The notes under the pieces: model-generated
Told to the model about the DNA's origin: nothing
What the model saw: only the letters and a program-made list of their open reading frames with translations
Databases searched by the model: none
Position numbers and translations under genes: made by a program
Part shown: positions 26,404-34,799 of the stretch, in pieces
Layout: each line of letters opens with the position of its first letter
How positions within the stretch are numbered: the stretch's first letter is position 1
From: JACVCK01 sp041940385
GTDB lineage: Bacteria > Planctomycetota > Phycisphaerae > Phycisphaerales > UBA1924
Length of the DNA: 54,259 nt
Assembly (NCBI GenBank): GCA_041940385.1
Contig: JBGTSD010000010.1
Location: 1 to 54,259, forward strand
Direction of reading: 5' to 3'

Positions 26404-27171
26404 ATGGCGCAGCAGCAAGCATCCACGCCCCGAACCTTCCGCGTCTGGCGCGGTGACGCCAGCGGCGGCCGGTTCGTCGACTACTCGACGAACGTCGGCG
26501 AGGGCATGGTCGTCCTCGACGCCATCCACCAGATCCAGGCCGAGTCCGCGCCGGACCTCGCCTGCCGGTGGAACTGCAAGGCCGGCAAGTGCGGCTCGTG
26601 CTCCGCGGAGATCAACGGCAAGCCGCGCCTTCTCTGCATGACGCGCATGGACCAGCTCCCCGACGACGAGATCGTCACCGTCGAGCCCATGAAGGCGTTC
26701 CCGTCGCTGCGCGACCTTGTGACCGACGTCTCCTTCAATTTCCGCGCGAAGAAGTCGATCAAGCCCTTCAAGCCGCGCCAGCCCGACAACCCCGACGGCT
26801 CCTGGCGCATGCAACAGAGCGACGTCGACCGCGTGCAGGAATTCCGCAAGTGCATCGAGTGCTACCTCTGCCAGGACGTCTGCCACGTCCTGCGCGACCA
26901 CCACAAGCACGAGGAGTTCATCGGCCCGCGCCTCCTCGTCTACACCGCGGCCCTCGAGATGCACCCGCTCGACACCGAGGACCGCATCCCCGACCTCAAG
27001 CACAAGCACGGCGCCGGCTACTGCAACATCACCAAGTGCTGCACCAAGGTCTGCCCCGAGCACATCACCATCACCGACAACGCGATCATCCCCCTGAAGG
27101 AACGCGTGGTCGATGAGTTCTACGATCCGCTGACGAAGCTCTTCCGCATCTTCCGGCCGAAGAAGCGCTGA
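26404..27171 (+). CDS. sdhB: Succinate dehydrogenase iron-sulfur subunit
   Basis: A 255-residue electron-transfer subunit. The N-terminal [2Fe-2S] ligands are Cys54, Cys58, Cys63 and Cys66 plus Cys78, in the pattern CRWNCKAGKCGSC and later LLC. The [4Fe-4S] site is CIECYLCQDVC, and the third cluster site is CNITKCCTKVCPE, consistent with a [3Fe-4S] cluster. ATG at 26404 has GAGGAA upstream and starts 22 bases after the sdhA stop. It carries electrons from the FAD of SdhA to the membrane subunit. All cluster ligands are intact. Confidence 0.96.
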   Translation: MAQQQASTPRTFRVWRGDASGGRFVDYSTNVGEGMVVLDAIHQIQAESAPDLACRWNCKAGKCGSCSAEINGKPRLLCMTRMDQLPDDEIVTVEPMKAFPSLRDLVTDVSFNFRAKKSIKPFKPRQPDNPDGSWRMQQSDVDRVQEFRKCIECYLCQDVCHVLRDHHKHEEFIGPRLLVYTAALEMHPLDTEDRIPDLKHKHGAGYCNITKCCTKVCPEHITITDNAIIPLKERVVDEFYDPLTKLFRIFRPKKR

Positions 27172-27184
27172 CGGAGGACCAGCG

Positions 27185-27694
27185 ATGTTCCAGCTCAAAC
27201 CGATCGAGAAGGCGTCGATCTCCCGGGCGCTGACGAAGGCCGAGCGCTACCGGCTCCTCAACGAGCCCCGCGAGGCCGAGAGCATCTGCCGCGACATCCT
27301 CGGCGTCGATCCCGAGAACCAGGAGGCGAAGGTCTGCCTCGCGCTGGCGATGACCGACCTGTTCTCGATGCAGCCGACCTCGCCGGAGGAGGCCCGCCGC
27401 CTCGCCGCGTCGCTGCGCTCCGAGTTCGACCGCGAGTACTACGCCGGCGTCGTCGAGGAGCGCTGGGGCAAGCGGCTGCTGCATGATCCGCAGATGTCGC
27501 GCGGCGCCCCGCACCACATCCTCGCCGCGATGCGCCACTTCGAGCGCGCCGACGCCCTCGCCGAGCCCGGCAACGACGACGCCGTCCTCCGCTGGAACAC
27601 CTGCGTCCGCATGCTGGAACGCGCCGGCTACGACCCCGAGGCGCTCGACCACGACCACGAGTCCATCGTGGACGAGGACATGCCCATCCGCTGA
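27185..27694 (+). CDS. Helical-repeat hypothetical protein in the sdh operon
   Basis: A 169-residue soluble protein starting 13 bases after sdhB, with GGAGG just before ATG. It has no signal peptide. The sequence LTKAERYRLLNEPREAESICRDILGVDPENQEAKVCLALA reads as a TPR-like helix pair, and HILAAMRHFERADALAEPGNDDAVLRWNTC reads as a second. I do not recognise a named family. Its tight position suggests it is co-transcribed with succinate dehydrogenase and could help assembly, but that is inference from position only. Confidence 0.75.
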   Translation: MFQLKPIEKASISRALTKAERYRLLNEPREAESICRDILGVDPENQEAKVCLALAMTDLFSMQPTSPEEARRLAASLRSEFDREYYAGVVEERWGKRLLHDPQMSRGAPHHILAAMRHFERADALAEPGNDDAVLRWNTCVRMLERAGYDPEALDHDHESIVDEDMPIR

Positions 27695-27721
27695 GGCTAC
27701 GCCCCAGTCCGCGCAGGAAAA

Positions 27722-27794
27722 AGCCACCTGCCGGACTTGAACCGGCGACCTGAGCTTTACGAAAGCTCCGCTCTACCGACTGAGCTAAGGTGGC
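27722..27794 (-). tRNA. tRNA-Thr, anticodon CGU
   Basis: On the minus strand the cloverleaf is complete: acceptor stem GCCACCT/AGGTGGC, D-arm GCTC..GAGC, anticodon stem GAGCT/AGCTC enclosing TTCGTAA with anticodon CGT, variable loop AGGTC, and T-arm GCCGG-TTCAAGT-CCGGC. The anticodon reads ACG (Thr). CCA is not encoded; the acceptor stem runs into a short T-tract (GGCTTTTTCC), which probably ends the transcript. It lies between two convergent protein genes. Confidence 0.96.
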
Positions 27795-27909
27795 GTCCGC
27801 GCTGCCTCGGAAGTCATCGAGCCCTTCCGGGGGCGGGCGGGAAGTATCGCGGCCTTCGGGGGCGATGTCCACCCGAGGCGTTCGAGGCGTCGGAAGTCCC
27901 CAGAAGTCC

Positions 27910-29289
27910 CTAGATCGAGCCGTTCCCGGGCCCGGCTTGAGCCTCGTCCACGACCTTCGCCCCCGCCGCCCACAGCGCGTCGATCTGCCGCGCCCCCACG
28001 CGAGCCCGCATCCGCACGACGCCGTCGTCGTACTCGCGGCTCAGGACCTCGGCGCGCCGTTCGATCGCCGCGACGGCGCGGGCGTCGGAGAGCGGCGCCT
28101 CGAGCAGCACTTCGCGCATCGAGCCCCGCAGGGCCTCGCGGACCGCGTCGCGCAGCTCCGCCTGGCCGGGGCCGTTCGGATCGCGCGCCACGATCGGGAT
28201 CGCGCCGGGGATCATGCGCTGCCACACCAGCAGTCGCGCGTTGTCCTCGAGCCGGTCGATCTTGTTGAGGAGCACCAGCCGCTTGGGGCGTGCCTCCATG
28301 CCCGGACGGTCGCCCTCGGGCAGATCGTCGAAGAGTTCGTCCAGCGTCTTCGTGACCGTGGCGTACTGGCGCTCGGCGTTGGGGTCCGACACGTCCAGCA
28401 CGATCAGCAGGAGGTCCGAGTGCGTCGCCTCCTCGAGCGTCGCCTTGAACGACGCCACGAGGTTGTGCGGCAGGTTGCGCACGAACCCGACGGTGTCCGA
28501 CAGCAGCACGCGCGATCCGGCGCCGAGGTCCCACTCGCGGGTGCGCGTCATCAGCGTCGCGAAGAGCTTGTCCGCGACGTACGCGCCGCCGGAGGTCAGC
28601 GTGTTGAAGAGCGTGCTCTTGCCCGCGTTCGTGTAGCCCACGAGGCCCACGGTGAAGAACTCCTGGTTCCGCTTCTGCACCTCGCGCCGCTTTCGCGCCT
28701 GCACCACGGCCAGCTCACGCCGGAGCTGGGTGAGCTTGTTGCGCACGAGCCGCCGGTCGATTTCGAGCTGTTGCTCGCCCGGGCCGCGCGTCCCGATGCC
28801 GCCGACGCCGCCGGGCCCGGTGATGCGCTCGAGGTGGTCCCACATGGCGCGCAAACGCGGGTAGGTGTACTCGAGCTGCGCCAATTCCACCTGGAGCTTC
28901 GCCTCGTGCGTGGTCGCGCGCCCGGCAAAGATGTCGAGGATCAGCTCCGAGCGGTCCACGATCTTCCGCTCGACGATCTTCTCGATGTTGCCGATTTGCG
29001 AAGGCGAGAGATCGTTGTCGAAGATCACCATCGTCGCGTTCAGCGCATCGCAGAGCGTCTTGAGCTCCTCGACCTTGCCCGAGCCGATGAACGTCCCCGC
29101 CTCCGGGCGCTGACGGCGCTGGAGCATCTCCCCCACCACCGTGGCGCCCGCCGTCTCCGCCAGGGAGCGCAGCTCGCCGAACGGGTCGTTCTCGTCGATG
29201 CCCGAGTCCGGAAGGAGGACCGCGGCCAGGACCGTGCGCTCGGACGCGACGCCCAGGTCCGGTCGTTCATGCTTCTTTGGCGCTGCCAT
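27910..29289 (-). CDS. hflX: HflX-type GTPase
   Basis: A 459-residue translational GTPase. The start ATG at 29289 gives the usual N-terminus; the longer open frame has no support. The N-terminal HflX domain includes FIGSGKVEEL, MVIFDNDLSPSQIGNIE and ERKIVDRSELILDIFAGRA. The linker has GPGGVGGIGTRGPGE. The GTPase domain has G1 GYTNAGKST (218-226), G3 DTVGF and G4 NKID. HflX binds the ribosome and splits or rescues stalled 70S particles under stress. No hfq is adjacent. It is divergent from the S41 protease gene. Confidence 0.95.
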   Translation of the reverse strand: MAAPKKHERPDLGVASERTVLAAVLLPDSGIDENDPFGELRSLAETAGATVVGEMLQRRQRPEAGTFIGSGKVEELKTLCDALNATMVIFDNDLSPSQIGNIEKIVERKIVDRSELILDIFAGRATTHEAKLQVELAQLEYTYPRLRAMWDHLERITGPGGVGGIGTRGPGEQQLEIDRRLVRNKLTQLRRELAVVQARKRREVQKRNQEFFTVGLVGYTNAGKSTLFNTLTSGGAYVADKLFATLMTRTREWDLGAGSRVLLSDTVGFVRNLPHNLVASFKATLEEATHSDLLLIVLDVSDPNAERQYATVTKTLDELFDDLPEGDRPGMEARPKRLVLLNKIDRLEDNARLLVWQRMIPGAIPIVARDPNGPGQAELRDAVREALRGSMREVLLEAPLSDARAVAAIERRAEVLSREYDDGVVRMRARVGARQIDALWAAGAKVVDEAQAGPGNGSI

Positions 29290-29446
29290 GCGTGGTTCGT
29301 GCCCTGAGGATTGCCCGGAAGGAACGTGCGGCGAGGCCTGAAGCGTATGCGCCAGAACGGGAAACCTCCGCACGCCCCGGACGAACAAGGGTCTAGGATG
29401 CTTCGAGGACCGCCCCGGCGGCCCTCCCGACCCCGAAAGGAACCCC

Positions 29447-31075
29447 ATGACGATCCGCCGCAGCTTGCTGGTCATCTCGGTCGCGACGGTCACCGCCGCC
29501 ATCGCCGCACAGATCACCATCGCCTCGACGCGCGGCTCGGTTTACTCCTGGCTGGACCCGCTGATCGACGTCCAGTCCCTAGTCATGCGCGACTTCGTGG
29601 ACGAACCGGACCGCGACGCCCTGCGCGACGGCGCCATCCAGGGCATGCTCGACGCCCTCGGCGATCCCTACACCGAGTTCATCCCCGCGCAGGACATCGC
29701 CGAGTTCGACAAGCAGACCCGCGGCCGCTTCGTCGGCATCGGCGCCGAGGTCCGCATGCAGGACGGCTGGCTCCTGATCGTCTCCCCGCTCGAGGACTCC
29801 CCCGCTTATCGCGCCGGCGTCATGGCGGGCGACCGCGTCACCGCCATCAACGGCGAGACGACGTTCAACAAGACCGTCTACGACTGCATCGAGCTGCTCA
29901 CCGGCGAGCCGGGCACGCCCGTGACCATCACCGTCGAGCGCGCCGGACAGGAGTTCCAGTTCGTCATCCAGCGCGCCGAGATCAACACCCCCACCGTCAA
30001 GGGCGTCCACCGCATCAATGATCAGTGGGACTACTGGATCGATCCCGAGTCGAAGATTGCCTACATCCGCCTCACCCAGTTCACCGATCGCGCCACGCGC
30101 GACTTCGAAGAGGCGCTGCTGCCGCTCGTGAACCAAGGCCTGCGCGGCCTCGTGCTCGACCTGCGCTTCAACCCCGGCGGCCTGCTGACCTCGGCGATCG
30201 ATCTCTCCGACCTGTTCCTCAAGGAAGGCCTGATCGTCTCGACCAAGGGCCGCAGCCGACCGGAACAGCGCAGCTACGCCCGCCCCGAGGACACGCTGCC
30301 GGACTTCCCGATGGTGGTGCTGATCAACCGCCAGAGCGCTTCCGCGGCAGAAATCCTCTCCGGCGCGCTCGCGGACAACAAGCGCGCCATCACCCTCGGC
30401 GAGCGCACCTTCGGCAAGGGCTCCGTGCAGGCGGTCGTCGCGCTGCCCAGCGGCGCCGGCCAGCTCAAGATGACCGAGGCGCACTACTTCCTCGCCTCGG
30501 GGCGCATGATCCATCGCACCGACGACGCCGTCGAGTGGGGCGTCGATCCCACGCAGGGCTTCTACGTCCCGATGTCCGACGACGAGTACCGCGAGATGCT
30601 CCGCATCCGCCGCGAGGAGGAAATCATCCGCCCGCGCTCCGCCGACGAGACCAAGAACGCCCAGTGGTCCGATCCGGCGTGGATCCTCGATCACATGAAG
30701 GACAAGCAGCTCGCCGCGGCCGTGGAGGCGATCACGCACCGCCTCGCCGAGGGTGAGTGGAAGCCAACCGGCGAGTCGCTCCCCGAGAACGGCCTCGCGC
30801 TCGCCGAGCTCGAGCGCGCCGGGCGCATCCGCGACAGTCTCGAGCGTGAGCTGATGCGCCTCGATCGCCAGATCGAAGCGCTCGCCTCCGGCGCCGACGA
30901 GGACGCCCTCCTCCCCGCGCCGCTCCTGCCCGAGGCCGATCTCACCGGCGGCACCGTCAAGATCTACGACGCCGAGGGCAAGGAAATCGGCGAGCTGCGC
31001 ATCACCGGGCCGAACCTCGGCGCGTGGCTGCGCGGCGGGCCGGTCGAGAAGGCCGAAGAGACCGAACCGGAATGA
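29447..31075 (+). CDS. S41-family C-terminal processing protease with PDZ domain
   Basis: A 542-residue CtpA/Prc-type serine protease. An N-terminal hydrophobic segment (about 6-27) is a signal peptide or anchor, so it acts in the periplasm. A PDZ domain spans about 88-176. The S41 core has LVLDLRFNPGGLL, nucleophile Ser299 in NRQSASAAEI, and general-base Lys324 in GERTFGKGSVQ, exactly 25 residues apart as in the family. The last 130 residues form a charged, probably helical extension. AAAGGAA precedes ATG. It is followed after 19 bases by tsaD. It may trim or degrade envelope proteins, possibly including those with unusual C-termini encoded nearby, but no link is shown. Confidence 0.94.
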   Translation: MTIRRSLLVISVATVTAAIAAQITIASTRGSVYSWLDPLIDVQSLVMRDFVDEPDRDALRDGAIQGMLDALGDPYTEFIPAQDIAEFDKQTRGRFVGIGAEVRMQDGWLLIVSPLEDSPAYRAGVMAGDRVTAINGETTFNKTVYDCIELLTGEPGTPVTITVERAGQEFQFVIQRAEINTPTVKGVHRINDQWDYWIDPESKIAYIRLTQFTDRATRDFEEALLPLVNQGLRGLVLDLRFNPGGLLTSAIDLSDLFLKEGLIVSTKGRSRPEQRSYARPEDTLPDFPMVVLINRQSASAAEILSGALADNKRAITLGERTFGKGSVQAVVALPSGAGQLKMTEAHYFLASGRMIHRTDDAVEWGVDPTQGFYVPMSDDEYREMLRIRREEEIIRPRSADETKNAQWSDPAWILDHMKDKQLAAAVEAITHRLAEGEWKPTGESLPENGLALAELERAGRIRDSLERELMRLDRQIEALASGADEDALLPAPLLPEADLTGGTVKIYDAEGKEIGELRITGPNLGAWLRGGPVEKAEETEPE

Positions 31076-31094
31076 CGCGCGGAGCGCAGCGCCG

Positions 31095-32156
31095 TTGACG
31101 CTCATCCTCGGCATCGAGACCAGTTGCGACGAGACGGCCGCGGCCGTCGTGCGCGACGGGCGGCGCGTGCTCTCCAACGTCATCGCCAGCCAACATGATC
31201 TCCACGAGGAGTACGGCGGCGTCGTGCCCGAGCTGGCCAGCCGCGCGCACCTCGAACGCATCGTCCCCGTCGTCCGGCGGGCGCTGCGTGAGGCGAACGC
31301 GACGTATGACGACCTCGACGCCGTCGCCGTCGGCAACCGCCCCGGTCTGATCGGCGCGCTCCTCGTCGGCGTCGCCGGCGCCAAGGCGCTCGCCTGGTCG
31401 CTCGGAAAATCCATCGTCGGCGTCGATCATCTCGAAGCGCACCTGCACGCGCCGATGCTCTCGCGCGAGGATGCGAACGACGTCGCGCAATGGCCCGCGC
31501 TGGGCCTCGTCATCAGCGGGGGGCACACTTCGCTCTATCGATGCGATTCCCCGCTCGAGCTCACACGCCTCGGATCAACCATCGACGACGCCGTCGGCGA
31601 GGCGTACGACAAGGTCGGCGCGATCCTCGGGCTGGGGCACCCCGGCGGGCCGCGCGTCGATGCGCTCGCGCAGCGCGGCGACGACCGCGCCCACGACTTC
31701 CCCCTCAGCCGCCTGGACCCGGGCTCGCTCGATTTCTCCTTCAGCGGCCTCAAGACCGCCGTCCTCTACGCCGCGCGCGGCCGCCCCGAGCGCCGATCAC
31801 CGAACGAGGAACCTCGCTTCCCCCGCGACGGCGCCACGCTTCACGACAAGGAAAAAGCCGACCTATGCGCCTCGTTCCAGCGGGCCGCGGTGCGCAACGT
31901 GCTGCTGCGCCTCGAAAGGGCCGTCGAGCAGGACCGCTACGCGACGCTCCTCGTCGGCGGCGGCGTCTCCGCGAATTCGCGCCTGCGCGCCGAGCTGGCC
32001 TCATTCACGACGAAGTACGCCCTCGCGCTGCGTATCCCCGCGATGGAGTTCTGCCTCGACAACGCCGCGATGATCGCGGGGCTAGGGCACGAGCGCCTTC
32101 GTGCCGGCCTCACCGATGATCTCACGCTCGCCGCGTCGCCCAGCGCGAGCCATTGA
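31095..32156 (+). CDS. tsaD: tRNA N6-adenosine threonylcarbamoyltransferase TsaD
   Basis: A 353-residue Kae1/Qri7/YgjD-family enzyme that transfers threonylcarbamoyl from TC-AMP to A37 of ANN-decoding tRNAs, including the tRNA-Thr encoded in this window. LILGIETSCDETAAAVV is the diagnostic N-terminus. The metal-binding pair is His112 and His116 in DHLEAHLHAP. GLVISGGHTSLY and the VGGGVSANSRLR region complete the ASKHA-type fold. The start is TTG at 31095. It is probably co-transcribed with the protease gene upstream and overlaps the downstream release-factor-like gene by one base. Confidence 0.97.
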   Translation: MTLILGIETSCDETAAAVVRDGRRVLSNVIASQHDLHEEYGGVVPELASRAHLERIVPVVRRALREANATYDDLDAVAVGNRPGLIGALLVGVAGAKALAWSLGKSIVGVDHLEAHLHAPMLSREDANDVAQWPALGLVISGGHTSLYRCDSPLELTRLGSTIDDAVGEAYDKVGAILGLGHPGGPRVDALAQRGDDRAHDFPLSRLDPGSLDFSFSGLKTAVLYAARGRPERRSPNEEPRFPRDGATLHDKEKADLCASFQRAAVRNVLLRLERAVEQDRYATLLVGGGVSANSRLRAELASFTTKYALALRIPAMEFCLDNAAMIAGLGHERLRAGLTDDLTLAASPSASH

Positions 32157-32698
32157 TGGACTTCCCCTTCGACCAATCCGCCGCGCCCCGCGACTACCGC
32201 CATCCCGCGGCGATCGACGACGATGCGCTCCTCGCCCTGTGCGACTTCGCGCGCGATCGTTCCTCCGGCCCCGGCGGCCAGCACCGCAACAAGGTCGAGA
32301 CACAGGTGCACCTCACGCACCGCGCCACCGGCATCCACGCTCAGGCCGGCGAGCGACGCAGCGCGGAGGAGAACAAGCGCGTCGCGCTCAAGCGCCTGCG
32401 GCTGCTGCTCGCCGTCGAGCATCGCGAGCCCGTGCCGCGCGGCGACATTCGCACCGAACTTTGGAAGTCCCGCTGCCGCAACGGGCGCATCGCCTGCAAT
32501 CCCGACCATCGCGACTTTCCCTCGCTCCTCGCCGAGGCGCTCGACGTCATCGCCGACGCCGCGTGGGATCTCAAGAACCCCGCCGTGCGCCTCGAAGCGA
32601 CGGCGAGCCAGCTCATCAAACTCCTGAAGGACCATCCCCCCGCGTTCGCGAAGTTCAACGCGGAGCGGAAGGCGCACGGCCTGCATCCGATGAAGTGA
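32156..32698 (+). CDS. RF-1-domain GGQ protein (ArfB/PrfH-like peptidyl-tRNA hydrolase)
   Basis: A 180-residue protein with only the peptidyl-tRNA hydrolase domain of class I release factors. SSGPGGQHRNKVET (GGQ at 40-42) is intact. There is no codon-recognition domain, so it resembles ArfB/YaeJ or PrfH and could release peptides from stalled ribosomes. The C-terminal half is longer and less basic than the ArfB tail that enters the mRNA channel, so it may be a separate planctomycete subfamily. ATG at 32156 overlaps the tsaD stop by one base. The 3' end overlaps a convergent gene by 44 bases. Confidence 0.88.
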   Translation: MDFPFDQSAAPRDYRHPAAIDDDALLALCDFARDRSSGPGGQHRNKVETQVHLTHRATGIHAQAGERRSAEENKRVALKRLRLLLAVEHREPVPRGDIRTELWKSRCRNGRIACNPDHRDFPSLLAEALDVIADAAWDLKNPAVRLEATASQLIKLLKDHPPAFAKFNAERKAHGLHPMK

Positions 32699-33713
32699 CG
32701 AGCCGCAGCGCGATGATCAGCGCGCCGCGCTCACCCTCGCGCCCGAAGTTGTCGTCGCTGACGAGGACGAGCAACCGCCCGGCGCGCTCGTCGTCGATCG
32801 CCGGTCCGATCGCCATGCCCTCGACGTTGCCAGGCCCGAGCGATTGGAGCGCACCGAAGTCGGCGATCGTCTCCACGCGGAGCGGCGTGAACACCGCGTC
32901 CCGCAGGGACTCGATCGGAGAGACGTCCGTCTCGCCCCGATCCGGCGTGATCAGCCGCAGCGCGACGCCGTAGCCGGCGAACGCGTCGAGCCGACGCTCC
33001 AGCGCGAGCAGGCGCCCATCGCCCAGCGATGCGAAGTCCACGAGTGAATTGAATGATGCCCCAGGCAGCACGCCCGGCGCCTTCTGCGTCGTGTACACGT
33101 GCTGGCGCGTGCCGCCGTTCCCGAGAGCGAACACGATCACGCGGCAGAGCGCGCCGGCCGTCACCGACGCCTCCGAGCCGTCATGCTCCAGCGCCGTCTC
33201 GACGCCGGCCCAGAGCTCGTCGCGATCGCGCACCGCCAACGCCTCGAAGCGCCGGTTCGGACGCAGTCCTCGCTCGATCACGCTCTCGATGACCAGGTTC
33301 GACTGTCGAGCGCCGTCGCGCCCAATGATCGCCAGCGCGCCCGGCGCCTCGAATCCCACAACAAACCGGTCCTCGCCGAGCCACTGCACCGCCTCCGCGT
33401 CCGTCGCGCCGGCGTCGATCGCTGTCCAATCCACCAGCTCTGCATCCACCGCCTGCGCTGCGGCGTCCACATGGATCGCCAGCTCCACGAGCCGCGGCTC
33501 GCGCGGATGATCCGTCACCGCGAACCACCGCCCCTCCGCGAACGTCAACCCGCTCAGCCCGCCGAGCCGCTCGTCGTCGAACTGGAGCACCGTGTGCCCG
33601 ATCCATTCGATGCGCACATCCACCGGCGCATCGGCCGCCGCGTGCATCGTCGGCGACGCTGCGCAACCGCCCATCGCCAGCGCGAGCAGCGCGATCAGTC
33701 CGCGAGTCGCCAC
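32655..33713 (-). CDS. Lipoprotein of the phytase-esterase-like (PF13449-type) family
   Basis: A 352-residue predicted lipoprotein. GTG at 33713 has a strong GGAGGGA ribosome site and starts a lipobox signal (LIALLALAMGGC, Cys17). The mature part has GLSGLTF, FVVGFEAPGALAIIGRDG, RRFEALAVRD, FNSLVDFASLGDGRLLALERR and NVEGMAIGP. These match the repeated blades of the beta-propeller family annotated as esterase-like activity of phytase, in which function is generally uncertain. It overlaps the end of the BtuF-like gene by 19 bases, so the two are coupled. Substrate unknown. Confidence 0.8.
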   Translation of the reverse strand: MATRGLIALLALAMGGCAASPTMHAAADAPVDVRIEWIGHTVLQFDDERLGGLSGLTFAEGRWFAVTDHPREPRLVELAIHVDAAAQAVDAELVDWTAIDAGATDAEAVQWLGEDRFVVGFEAPGALAIIGRDGARQSNLVIESVIERGLRPNRRFEALAVRDRDELWAGVETALEHDGSEASVTAGALCRVIVFALGNGGTRQHVYTTQKAPGVLPGASFNSLVDFASLGDGRLLALERRLDAFAGYGVALRLITPDRGETDVSPIESLRDAVFTPLRVETIADFGALQSLGPGNVEGMAIGPAIDDERAGRLLVLVSDDNFGREGERGALIIALRLVTSSDAGRAPSAPR

Positions 33714-34675
33714 GGGAATCCCTCCGGGATCAGCTCCGGCCGATCGTGCAGCCAGCCGACCAGCCACTCGAACGCGTCCACGAGCCGCGGCCCCGGTCGA
33801 TTGAACATCTGATTCCCATCCACCAGCGCCACCCGTCCGTCGCGCACTGCCGGCAGCGCCTTCCACCACGCCTGCTCGCGCAGCGCCGCGTAGTCCTGTG
33901 CCGTCCTCTCCAGCGAGTAGCCGCACGGCGCGATGATGATCGCCTCCGGACGCATCGCCGCGGTCGCCTCCGGCGATGTCCGCCTCGACGGCCCCGCCAC
34001 CCGGAACGCCATGTGCCCGCCCTCGCCCGCGCCGGCCGACTCCAGCGGCGCCGTCGGGTTCAGCGGGTGGCTCGCCCCGGCCCGCTCGATGAGCTGCGGC
34101 GTCCAGTGCCCCCCGACAAACGGCGGGTCCGTCCATTCCAGGAGCAGTGCCCGAGGCCCTTCGACGTACGGCGTCACCCACTCCGCCGCCCGGAAGAACC
34201 GGTCCCGCAGCCCGACCACCACATCCTGCGCCCGCGACTCCAGCCCCACCGCCTCGCCGATCCGCAGCACGTCGTCCAGCACATCCTCGAACGAGGTGGG
34301 ATTCAGGCTGAGGATTCGGGGCTGGGGGCGAAGACCCGCCGCGATCCGGCGCACCGACTCGAGGTCGATGGAGCAGACCGAGCACAGGTCCTGGGTGACG
34401 ATGAGGTCGGGCTTGAGTTCCGCGAGCAGCTTTGCGTCCACCTCGTAGAGCGGACGACCTGCGCCGATCGACGACGACACCGCCTCGTCGATCTCGGAGG
34501 ATGAAGCGTCCGTGAATTCAATGGCCCCGCGCGTCAGAACGGGCCGATCAAGGATATTGGCCGGAAAGTCGCACTCGTGCGAGCGCCCGATCAGGCGAAC
34601 GCCGCCCGTCTCGCCGGAACCGGCGAGCAGGCACAGCGTCTCAGTCGCCGAGGGCAGAAGACTCACGACCCGCAT
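33695..34675 (-). CDS. BtuF-like corrinoid/metal-chelate binding protein without signal peptide
   Basis: A 326-residue periplasmic-binding-protein fold of the BtuF/FhuD class. MRVVSLLPSATETLCLLAG begins at residue 1, so the usual signal peptide is missing. Other family features are LVTQDLCSVCSID, LLEWTDPPFVGGHWTPQLI and MRPEAIIIAPCGY. Family members bind cobalamin or iron chelates for ABC import. No permease or ATPase gene is adjacent. Either the true start is upstream and unusual, or the protein works in the cytoplasm, as leaderless family members in other bacteria may. It is coupled to the downstream lipoprotein gene by a 19-base overlap. Confidence 0.85.
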   Translation of the reverse strand: MRVVSLLPSATETLCLLAGSGETGGVRLIGRSHECDFPANILDRPVLTRGAIEFTDASSSEIDEAVSSSIGAGRPLYEVDAKLLAELKPDLIVTQDLCSVCSIDLESVRRIAAGLRPQPRILSLNPTSFEDVLDDVLRIGEAVGLESRAQDVVVGLRDRFFRAAEWVTPYVEGPRALLLEWTDPPFVGGHWTPQLIERAGASHPLNPTAPLESAGAGEGGHMAFRVAGPSRRTSPEATAAMRPEAIIIAPCGYSLERTAQDYAALREQAWWKALPAVRDGRVALVDGNQMFNRPGPRLVDAFEWLVGWLHDRPELIPEGFPWRLAD

Positions 34676-34799
34676 CGACCGCGATGCTACCCCGTCGGCG
34701 AGGTCGGTCCCGGGGGGTGATGACCGAAGCGACTTTGCGGCCCCGGCGTCGCCCTGCGATGATCGGGCCCTTGACCTTTCGCCGACGAGGACGACCAGC

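Noticed and set aside
27800..27905. Direct repeats of GGAAGTC near the end of hflX
   Set aside because: Units are only about 9 bases and irregularly spaced; no stem-loop or att-like site next to the tRNA and no integrase nearby.
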